Assembly: GCA_034519525.1 (NCBI GenBank)
Contig: JAXHOJ010000061.1
Span: 171,030-235,029 of the forward strand
DNA: 64,000 nucleotides
Source: Gemmobacter sp034519525
GTDB taxonomy: Bacteria > Pseudomonadota > Alphaproteobacteria > Rhodobacterales > Rhodobacteraceae
Reading direction: 5' to 3'
How positions within the stretch are numbered: the stretch's first letter is position 1; each line of letters begins with the position of its first letter. The translations under genes and the position numbers were made by a program. The notes below the pieces were generated by a model. The model did no database searches and was not told where the DNA came from. It worked only from the letters and a program-made list of their open reading frames with translations. This document shows, piece after piece, positions 1 to 6,857 of the stretch.

Positions 1-33
1 GTGCGCAGCAGCTGATCCGCCTTACCGATCCGG

Positions 34-609
34 TCAGCGGCAGTTGCCCGGATCGGTGAAGCCGACAGAGGGGATGAACCTTGGCCGGGTCGCCACAAAC
101 TGGCCCAGCGTCATGTCATTCAGGCCGACATCGAAGATCGGCGTAAAATCATACTGGGTTTCCACGATCATCAGCGTATCGGCATCGGCAGTCAGCGGCA
201 GGCGGTCGCTGAATTGCTGCAAGGTGGCCGTGGTCAGCGCGGGCATGTTTACCGGGTCCAGCGCGCAGGACCATTGCACCTCGAACCGGTTGTTCCGGGC
301 GCTGAAAACCGTGCTGGTCAGCCGCATCCGCACCGCAGTATCGCCGGGCAGGGTGAAGTTGAACAGCCTTTCCACCCCGAAGGCATCGGTTGAATCGATA
401 TTGGTCCGGCTGCGCGACAGCACATCAGCAACGGTATAGGTGGCCTTCTGCACCCTGTTGATGGTGGCATAGGCATCCCAATAGACGAACAGCGCAAAGG
501 CGGCCCAGGCCATCATCGGCATCACCAGAACCGCCTCGACGATCATGGAGCCGGTTTCATCGCCCCAAAAGCGGCGCAGGGGGCGGGGCAGGCGGATCTT
601 CCGTATCAT
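34..609 (-). CDS. TadE-like pilus assembly protein (second of two)
   Basis: This 191-aa protein has the layout of TadE/TadG minor pseudopilins of the Flp/Tad pilus. There is a short basic N-terminus, then a GSMIVEAVLVMP-type segment (about residues 20-32) that runs into a single hydrophobic helix (to about residue 45), then a periplasmic domain with two cysteines. The Glu inside the hydrophobic segment is the usual prepilin-peptidase signature in this family. Its ATG overlaps the stop of the upstream TadE-like gene (ATGA at 606-609), so the three genes here are probably translationally coupled. The assignment rests on the N-terminal signature; the C-terminal domain is not diagnostic. Its partners (TadA/B/C, RcpA, Flp) are not in the window. 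Confidence 0.72.
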   Translation of the reverse strand: MIRKIRLPRPLRRFWGDETGSMIVEAVLVMPMMAWAAFALFVYWDAYATINRVQKATYTVADVLSRSRTNIDSTDAFGVERLFNFTLPGDTAVRMRLTSTVFSARNNRFEVQWSCALDPVNMPALTTATLQQFSDRLPLTADADTLMIVETQYDFTPIFDVGLNDMTLGQFVATRPRFIPSVGFTDPGNCR

Positions 610-1151
610 GGTTCGTTCACAAAGGCCGAAACGGCGATCAGACGATAGCCGCCTTCGCCGTCCTGATCCATACTGGCCGCGATGCCGGTCGTGGGAAAGA
701 TCGCATCGGCCCTCAGGCAGACGCGGACCAGCATCAGCTCTTCCCGCGCGCCCGGCGTCGGGTCCAGTGCGGTGACAGGATCAATCTCTGACGCCCGGTC
801 GCGGCAGACGGTTTCGGTGGTGGGCATCGTCCAGGTGTCCATCGACACCCGATCCAGGCTGACCTTCAGAGTGTCATCACATTCCGTCAGGATCGAAGAA
901 TTGGCGCAGATCGCATCTTTCAGGTCTTCATGATCCGGATCCGTGCCAAGCCCGCCCAGCCGCAGATCCCGCATCGCAATATCAACGGCACGTTCCAGCA
1001 TGGTCTGGCGCAGCGACATCAGCCCCGCTTCAAAGCTGGCCATGAACAGGGCCATCAGAAGCGGGATCATCAACACGAATTCGATATTTGTCGCGCCGTC
1101 ATCCTGCCGCAAAAACCGCGGCCACCGCAAAACGCACCGGGCTGGGTTCAT
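606..1151 (-). CDS. TadE-like pilus assembly protein (first of two)
   Basis: This 181-aa protein has a TadE N-terminus: a basic stretch, then DDGATNIEFVLMIPLLMALF (about residues 17-36) as a type IV-prepilin-like helix with the conserved Glu. The rest is a periplasmic domain with cysteines at roughly 82, 90, 115 and 143 that could form disulfides. It sits between the VWA/TadG-like gene and a second TadE-like gene, with 4-bp ATGA overlaps at both ends. By family it would be a minor pseudopilin of a Tad (Flp) adhesion pilus acting at the inner membrane and periplasm. Family assignment is good; the exact role is inferred. Confidence 0.72.
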   Translation of the reverse strand: MNPARCVLRWPRFLRQDDGATNIEFVLMIPLLMALFMASFEAGLMSLRQTMLERAVDIAMRDLRLGGLGTDPDHEDLKDAICANSSILTECDDTLKVSLDRVSMDTWTMPTTETVCRDRASEIDPVTALDPTPGAREELMLVRVCLRADAIFPTTGIAASMDQDGEGGYRLIAVSAFVNEP

Positions 1152-2683
1152 TGCGTCAGCCTCAGATAGCTGATCTGGCTGGCAATGGCCCGGAACACGG
1201 TCGAGATTTCAAGCCCGTTCGCATTGAAGTAATGGGCATTCGATGTGGCGCAGTTGCGGATCTGGGTCTGGCCATCCGAGGGCGCCTCGAAGGCGATGCC
1301 ATAGATCACGATGCCCGCATTCTTTGCGGCGGTGCAGACCGTCTGCATCCGGGAATTCTTGGTGGATGACACATAGCTCAGCATGTTGGATTCATGGGTC
1401 GATACGCTGCCACCCAGGGGTGCGGCATAGAAATAGCGCGCGACCGTATCGGTGGTCCAGCGGGCAAAGACCTGCGGCCAGGTCAGGCGCACGGCGCTGC
1501 TGTGCGGTGCGGTGGCCCATCTGCCGGTGCTGGCATTGTAATAATCTTCATTTGTGTTGGACCGGTTGTGATAGGCCCAGACCTCGCCGTTGCTTTCACG
1601 CCGCCAAACGATGGAATCGCCGCTGCGCCAGCCGTTGTTCAGCTTGTATTCGGCGGTGTTCTGGCCATCGGTCATAACCACCATCACCTTCAGCGTGTCG
1701 ATGGTCGAGGGGGACAGCGGGCGGTCGTCATAGGCATCATCCACCACGCCACGCTGGATCAGCCCCTGCACGATGCCCTGCGATGCCGGGTCCAGCAGCA
1801 GGGCGCCCCATTTCACCCCAAGGTCGATCGAGGTATTGCCGCCCACCACCATGCTGCCGATCGCGCTTTGCAGCCTTGCGGTGCTGTCGCTCAGCGGGAT
1901 GATGCGGTTTGCCGTGTGATAGGGGCAGTTGAACAGCGAGGCCGAGCCAGAGTTGAACGGATCGAAATGGCCGTTGTGGATGAAGGACGTGGTCTGCGAC
2001 AGGGCTGTGGTTGAAAACACGCTGTCGGGCAATTCGATGCAATAAGAAGAACTGTGCAGCTGCGTCACGTTGAACTGGCTGAACAGATCCGGCCCCACAT
2101 TGACCTGCGCCGTATAGGGCACCAGCGAGACGGTGACCTTGCCGGGATCCGATGAATTGATCACGGTTTCCACGAATTCCTGCGCCGCCGGCCGCAGGTT
2201 GTTGATGCGCGAACCGCTCATCGAGCCCGAGATATCCAGCACCAGCGACACTTCGACATTCGAGATGCGTTCATCGGCCGTGCTGCCTGCGGCCACATTC
2301 AGGTCTTCGATCCCCATCAGGTGCATGAAGAACGGCTGGGTATCGGCTTCGGCATCGGCCGAGACGGTGCGGAAGTTCAGCCCTTCAGAGACGTTGATAT
2401 CGCTGAGATATTCCAGAAGGCCCGCCTTGCGGAAGTAATCTGTCACCACCTCTTCGGGATCGTGATCCTGGCTCAGGCTGGCGGCGGCCAGAACGCTGCG
2501 GTCCAGCGTCTGCTGCAACTGCACGCGGCGTTCTTCGTGGCGCATGATATCGACGGCAAGCCCGCCCATCATCAACATCAGGAAAATGAAAATGACACTG
2601 AGCAGCAGGATGCTGCCCTGTTCGTCTTGCCGGAACCTTTTCAGCGAAGCTGCGCTTCCTGCCGCCACTCGGTAATGAATCAT
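1148..2683 (-). CDS. TadG-like pilus assembly protein with VWA domain
   Basis: This 511-aa protein starts with a TadG/TadE-type hydrophobic segment (about residues 23-45, EQGSILLLSVIFIFLM). The Tad-like N-terminal region follows, then a von Willebrand factor A domain. The VWA metal site (MIDAS) is visible as DISGSMS from D150, with a later VVMTDGQN strand. I chose the ATG at 2683 over an in-frame ATG 102 bp upstream because it follows a clear ribosome site (CCGGAG, about 6 nt away), and because the extra N-terminal residues read like intergenic DNA. It overlaps the first TadE-like gene by ATGA. TadG proteins are minor components of Tad pili; a VWA fusion is common in alphaproteobacteria. No catalytic role is implied. 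Confidence 0.75.
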   Translation of the reverse strand: MIHYRVAAGSAASLKRFRQDEQGSILLLSVIFIFLMLMMGGLAVDIMRHEERRVQLQQTLDRSVLAAASLSQDHDPEEVVTDYFRKAGLLEYLSDINVSEGLNFRTVSADAEADTQPFFMHLMGIEDLNVAAGSTADERISNVEVSLVLDISGSMSGSRINNLRPAAQEFVETVINSSDPGKVTVSLVPYTAQVNVGPDLFSQFNVTQLHSSSYCIELPDSVFSTTALSQTTSFIHNGHFDPFNSGSASLFNCPYHTANRIIPLSDSTARLQSAIGSMVVGGNTSIDLGVKWGALLLDPASQGIVQGLIQRGVVDDAYDDRPLSPSTIDTLKVMVVMTDGQNTAEYKLNNGWRSGDSIVWRRESNGEVWAYHNRSNTNEDYYNASTGRWATAPHSSAVRLTWPQVFARWTTDTVARYFYAAPLGGSVSTHESNMLSYVSSTKNSRMQTVCTAAKNAGIVIYGIAFEAPSDGQTQIRNCATSNAHYFNANGLEISTVFRAIASQISYLRLTQ

Positions 2684-3063
2684 ATCCGTTCTCCGGAGGA
2701 CGCCGTTGCCCCCGCCACCTGCACTGCATCGCCCAGCAAAACCACTCCGGACCGATTCACGATTGATGCTACAGGCTTGGGGCATAATTGTGGCGGAAGG
2801 TCATGAAATTGCCGCAAAATCCGACACGGCCATGCACGATGCAGGTGTGTTGACGGGTATTGTTCCCGCCACGTCAACCAAAGCGGCCCGATGGCCGCCA
2901 GAGCCCCCTGTTCAGACCTTTGATACAACCGGATTCATGTGTGGCTAACGAATCGCTGCCATAACAGATGCATGAAATCGCTGTAAGCTCGGGCACGGCC
3001 CCCGAATCTGCGCTGCCTCCGGGTGATGCCGGTGCCGGGTGCCACAGCAGAGGGAGGACTGCC
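2684..3063. promoter_or_regulatory. Divergent intergenic region between tad genes and gdhA
   Basis: These 380 bp carry no convincing gene and separate two divergently transcribed units, so promoters for both should lie here. The most distinct signal is an inverted repeat GTTGACG-N16-CGTCAAC at 2849-2878. Each arm also resembles a -35 box (TTGACG) facing inward, but I see no good -10 partner at the right distance. An AT-rich CATAAT lies near 2782. Function is inferred only. Confidence 0.4.
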
Positions 3064-4494
3064 ATGCTTGCCCAGAACGAACCGAGTTTCCGTGAATCCG
3101 TCGACCTGATGTTCAACCGCGCCGCGCGGCTGATGGATCTCAGCCCCGGGCTGGAACAGAAGATCCGTGTCTGCAACTCCACCTATACCGTCCGGTTCGG
3201 GGTGCGGCTGCGCGGCAAGATCGAAACCTTTACCGGGTATCGCTCTGTCCATTCCGAACATATGGAGCCGGTGAAGGGCGGCATCCGCTATGCGCTTTCG
3301 GTGCATCAGGACGAGGTGGAGGCGCTGGCCGCGCTGATGACCTATAAATGCGCTTTGGTCGAAACGCCCTTTGGCGGATCAAAAGGCGGCCTGTGCATCG
3401 ACCCGCGCCAGTGGGACGAACACGAGCTGGAACAGATCACCCGCCGCTTCGCCTATGAGCTTATCAAGCGCGATCTGATCCATCCGGCGCAGAACGTGCC
3501 CGCGCCCGACATGGGCACCGGCGAACGCGAAATGGCCTGGATCGCGGATCAATACGCGCGCATGAACACCACCGACATCAACGCCAAGGCCTGTGTCACC
3601 GGCAAGCCGCCCCATGCCGGCGGCATCCAGGGCCGGGTAGAGGCGACGGGGCGCGGCGTGCAATTCGCGCTGCGTGAATTTTTCCGCCACCCCGAAGATA
3701 TTGCAAAGGCCAACCTTTCCGGCGGGTTGGAGGGCAAGCGCATCGTGGTGCAGGGCCTGGGCAATGTGGGCTATCACGCCGCCAAATTCCTGTCCGAGGA
3801 AGACGGCGCCATCATCACCGCCATCATCGAACGCGACGGCGCGCTGGTGAAGGATACCGGGCTTGCGGTCGAGGATGTGCGCCAGTGGATCGCGAAACAC
3901 GGTGGTGTGCGCGGCTTCCCCGAGGCAGAGTTCGTCGAAGATGGCGCCCCGGTGCTGGAAAAGCCCTGCGACATCCTGATCCCCGCCGCGATGGAAGGCG
4001 TGATCCACCGGGGCAATGCCGCGCGGATTTCGGCCCCGCTGATCATCGAGGCGGCGAATGGCCCGATCACCTTCGGCGCCGATGAAATCCTGCGCGAAAA
4101 GGGCTGCGTCATCATCCCCGATCTTTACGCCAATGCGGGCGGCGTGACGGTCAGCTATTTCGAATGGGTCAAGAACCTCAGCCATATCCGCTTTGGCCGG
4201 ATGCAACGCCGCGCCGAAGAGTCGCGCTCGCGCCTGCTGGTGGAAGAGCTGGAGCGTCTGTCGTCCGATCGCGGTCTGGGCTGGACGCTGGCCGCCGATT
4301 TCAAGGAGAAATTCCTGACCGGCTCGGATGAACTGGCGCTGGTGCGGTCGGGGCTCGATGACACCATGCGCACCGCCTATCAGGCCATGCGCGAGGTCTG
4401 GCACAGCCAGCCCGAAGTCGGCGATCTGCGGGTTGCCGCTTATATCGTCGCCATTGACCGGGTTGCCAAAACCTATCGCTCCAAGGGGCTGTAA
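3064..4494 (+). CDS. gdhA: Glutamate dehydrogenase (Glu/Leu/Phe/Val family)
   Basis: The 476-aa product interconverts glutamate and 2-oxoglutarate plus ammonia with NAD(P). The N-terminal ELFV dimerisation/substrate domain shows EPVKGGIRY (about 68-76), TYKCALV (K95) and the catalytic-loop motif PFGGSKGG (K107). The Rossmann domain follows with VVQGLGNVG (about 228-236). The C-terminus keeps the conserved asparagine-rich ANGP and YANAGGV segments. I start at 3064 because AGGGAGGACTGCC precedes this ATG; an earlier in-frame ATG at 2968 would add 32 residues unlike the family. Cofactor preference cannot be read reliably. The gene diverges from the tad operon and probably has its own promoter in the 380-bp gap. 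Confidence 0.93.
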   Translation: MLAQNEPSFRESVDLMFNRAARLMDLSPGLEQKIRVCNSTYTVRFGVRLRGKIETFTGYRSVHSEHMEPVKGGIRYALSVHQDEVEALAALMTYKCALVETPFGGSKGGLCIDPRQWDEHELEQITRRFAYELIKRDLIHPAQNVPAPDMGTGEREMAWIADQYARMNTTDINAKACVTGKPPHAGGIQGRVEATGRGVQFALREFFRHPEDIAKANLSGGLEGKRIVVQGLGNVGYHAAKFLSEEDGAIITAIIERDGALVKDTGLAVEDVRQWIAKHGGVRGFPEAEFVEDGAPVLEKPCDILIPAAMEGVIHRGNAARISAPLIIEAANGPITFGADEILREKGCVIIPDLYANAGGVTVSYFEWVKNLSHIRFGRMQRRAEESRSRLLVEELERLSSDRGLGWTLAADFKEKFLTGSDELALVRSGLDDTMRTAYQAMREVWHSQPEVGDLRVAAYIVAIDRVAKTYRSKGL

Positions 4495-4573
4495 TGCAGG
4501 GGCTGCGCCGCGGATTTGTTGACTTCGCGGCGCGGCTTTGCTTAACCCGCGCAATCCCAGCCGGAGCCCTGTC

Positions 4574-4999
4574 ATGTCGTCCAGCCTTGCCCGCCTGTTC
4601 CGCAGCCTGTTTCCCGCCTTTGTCACGCTGTTCGCGCTGATCGTGCTGGGCGGGGCGGGGGCCTATTACATGACCACCGGCAATGGCTTTACCGCCGCCG
4701 TTCTGGGCATCGGCGGTCTGGCTGGCCTGGTGGCGCTGTTCGGGCTTGTGGCGCTGCAGATCGAAAACAACGAACTGCTGCGCCGCCTGGCTGCCGCCGC
4801 CGAGGTGCAGCTGCGCGCCACGCGCGGGCAGGGCGGCGGTGCGGCCATGCCTGCACAGATCCTGGCCGCCGCCGATGCGCCGGCCGCGCCCTATGTCGGT
4901 CTGGTCTCCGACCGCAAGGCGCCCGTCGCCGCACCGCGCCGCCCCAGCACGCCGCAGGGGCGGGTGGAGCCCGTGCTGTCGACGCCGCGCCGCGGCTGA
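4574..4999 (+). CDS. Small membrane protein of unknown function
   Basis: I do not recognise this 141-aa protein. It has two predicted membrane helices close together near the N-terminus (about residues 13-34 and 42-62), then a short charged region and an Ala/Pro/Arg-rich, probably disordered tail (about 85-141). The ATG at 4574 is preferred to one 36 bp upstream because GGAG lies about 10 nt before it. It follows gdhA by about 80 bp on the same strand and precedes soxB; nothing ties it functionally to either. Confidence 0.6.
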   Translation: MSSSLARLFRSLFPAFVTLFALIVLGGAGAYYMTTGNGFTAAVLGIGGLAGLVALFGLVALQIENNELLRRLAAAAEVQLRATRGQGGGAAMPAQILAAADAPAAPYVGLVSDRKAPVAAPRRPSTPQGRVEPVLSTPRRG

Positions 5000-5119
5000 T
5001 CGGCGGATTTCGGCACCGGGGCGACATGGGCTGTCGCCTGCAGGATAGGAAATCGCTGAGCGGGCTTGATAATCGGTGCAGGCGGCGGTCAGATGGGGCC
5101 GCAAGCAAAGGGCGTCGAG

Positions 5120-6370
5120 ATGCGGTATTCCGGGTTCAGGGTCATCACGCAGGGGCTGTTCGGCAATACCGGATGGAAACCCGCCTGGCGCAGCCCGGCC
5201 CCCAAGGCGGAATATGATGCCATCGTGATCGGCGGCGGCGGCCATGGTCTGGCGACCGCCTATTATCTGGCAAAGAACCACGGGCTGACCAATATCGCGG
5301 TGCTGGAAAAGGGCTATCTCGGGTCCGGCAATATCGGGCGCAACACCACCATCGTGCGCGCCAATTACTTTCTGCCCGGCAACAGCGAATTCTACAGCCA
5401 TTCCCTGAAGCTGTGGGAAGGGCTGGAGGCCGATCTGAACTATAACGTCATGCACAGCCAGCGCGGCGTGCTGAACCTGTTCCATTCCGATGGCCAGCGC
5501 GATTTCTTTGCCCGACGCGGCAATGCCATGATCAATCAGGGCGATGATGCCGAACTGCTGGATCGCGAAGGCGTGCGCCGCATGGTGCCCTATCTGGATT
5601 TCGAACAGACGCGCTTCCCGATCTATGGCGGCCTGCTGCACCGGCGCGGCGGCACGGCGCGGCATGATGCCGTGGCCTGGGGCTATGCCCGGGGTGCCGA
5701 CCGGCGCGGCGTCGATCTGATCCAGAACTGCGAAGTGACGGGGATCGACATCCAGAACGGCCGGGTGACCGGGGTGCAGACGACACGCGGCGCGATCCGG
5801 GCAAGGAAGGTGGGCATCGTCGTGGCCGGCCGGTCCAGCCAGGTGGCGGCGATGGCCGGGCTGCGGCTGCCCATCGAAAGCCATATCCTGCAGGCCTTCG
5901 TCACCGAAGGGCTGAAGCCGGTGATCGACCAGGTGGTGACCTTTGGCATGGGGCATTTCTACATCAGCCAGTCCGACAAGGGTGGGCTGGTGTTCGGCGG
6001 CGATCTGGATTTCTACGCCAGCTATGCGGCGCGCGGCAATCTGCCCATGGTCGAACATGTGATGGAGGCGGGCATGACGCTGATGCCGATGATCGGCCGC
6101 GCCAAACTGCTGCGCAGCTGGGGCGGCATCATGGACATGTCGCCCGACGGATCGCCCGTCATCGACCGCACCCCGGTGGAGGGGCTCTATATCGACTGCG
6201 GCTGGAACTACGGCGGCTTCAAGGCGGTGCCGGCCTCGGGCTGGTGCATGGCGCATCTGATGGCGACCGATACCCCGCACGAGGTGGCGCGCCGCTTCCG
6301 GCTGGACCGCTTCGCCACCGGCCATGTGCTGGACGAAGAAGGCACCGGCAGCCAGCACAACCTGCATTGA
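5120..6370 (+). CDS. soxB: Sarcosine oxidase subunit beta
   Basis: This is the flavoprotein subunit of heterotetrameric sarcosine oxidase, which demethylates sarcosine to glycine with O2 and passes the one-carbon unit to tetrahydrofolate. The 416-aa protein has an N-terminal FAD site IVIGGGGHG (about 35-43) and the GGTARHDAVAW segment. H182 there sits where this family attaches FMN covalently (family inference). A C-terminal GGIMDMSPDGSPVID plus GGFKAVPASG segment is typical of the DAO fold. I chose the ATG at 5120 because family members begin at the MRYSGF-type segment; the ATG 54 bp upstream would add atypical residues. It is followed after a 214-bp repeat-containing gap by soxD, soxA and soxG. 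Confidence 0.93.
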   Translation: MRYSGFRVITQGLFGNTGWKPAWRSPAPKAEYDAIVIGGGGHGLATAYYLAKNHGLTNIAVLEKGYLGSGNIGRNTTIVRANYFLPGNSEFYSHSLKLWEGLEADLNYNVMHSQRGVLNLFHSDGQRDFFARRGNAMINQGDDAELLDREGVRRMVPYLDFEQTRFPIYGGLLHRRGGTARHDAVAWGYARGADRRGVDLIQNCEVTGIDIQNGRVTGVQTTRGAIRARKVGIVVAGRSSQVAAMAGLRLPIESHILQAFVTEGLKPVIDQVVTFGMGHFYISQSDKGGLVFGGDLDFYASYAARGNLPMVEHVMEAGMTLMPMIGRAKLLRSWGGIMDMSPDGSPVIDRTPVEGLYIDCGWNYGGFKAVPASGWCMAHLMATDTPHEVARRFRLDRFATGHVLDEEGTGSQHNLH

Positions 6371-6390
6371 GGCATTGCACGATGGCACAT

Positions 6391-6566
6391 CCCCTCACCC
6401 CCGCCCTCTCCCCCAAGGGGAGAGGGAGACGCGCCCCGCTCCGGGATGGTGCTTTGCTTGCCCTTGCGCTGAAAGCCACAAGATCTGACGCCCGGTTCTT
6501 CCGGGCGCGCCCTTTCCTTCCCGCGCCGCTCCCTCTCCCCCCGGGGGAGAGGGCCGGGGTGAGGGG
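6391..6566. repeat. Large inverted repeat with nested hairpins inside the sox operon
   Basis: A 24-bp left arm (6391-6414) and right arm (6543-6566) are inverted copies with one mismatch, each built on CCCTCACCCC-GCCCTCTCCC. Each arm also folds locally: CCCTCTCCCC-CAA-GGGGAGAGGG at 6404-6426, and a similar hairpin around 6531-6552. A third hairpin, GCCCGG-TTCTT-CCGGGC, lies at 6490-6506. This is the form of an interspersed intergenic repeat (REP/BIME-like) seen in many proteobacteria. It lies between soxB and soxD and has no T-run, so it may stabilise or process the mRNA rather than terminate transcription. Confidence 0.75.
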
Positions 6567-6584
6567 ACAGAACCGGAGCCTGCC

Positions 6585-6857
6585 ATGCGCCTGACCTGCC
6601 CGCTCTGCGGCCCGCGCGACCTGCGGGAGTTCTATTATTACGGCGCCGACACCTGGCTGCGCCGCCCCGCCGCCGATGCGCCGCCCGAAGCCTGGGATGA
6701 TTACCTGCATCTGCGCGACAACCCGGCCGGGGACACCCGCGACCTGTGGTATCACGAGGCGGGCTGCGCGCAGTGGCTGGCGGTCACCCGCAACACCATC
6801 ACCCATGCGGTGCATCAGGTAGACCTGGTCGCCCCCCCGAAAGGCGGTGCGAAATGA
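6585..6857 (+). CDS. soxD: Sarcosine oxidase subunit delta
   Basis: The 90-aa product is the small zinc-binding subunit of heterotetrameric sarcosine oxidase. The N-terminal CPLCG (residues 5-9) and the later HEAGCAQWL segment (about 57-65) supply the Cys/His pattern of the family. Length is normal for SoxD. Its stop overlaps the soxA start by ATGA (6854-6857), which suggests coupled translation. The subunit is structural and makes no sense outside the soxBDAG complex, so the context supports the call strongly. Confidence 0.93.
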   Translation: MRLTCPLCGPRDLREFYYYGADTWLRRPAADAPPEAWDDYLHLRDNPAGDTRDLWYHEAGCAQWLAVTRNTITHAVHQVDLVAPPKGGAK

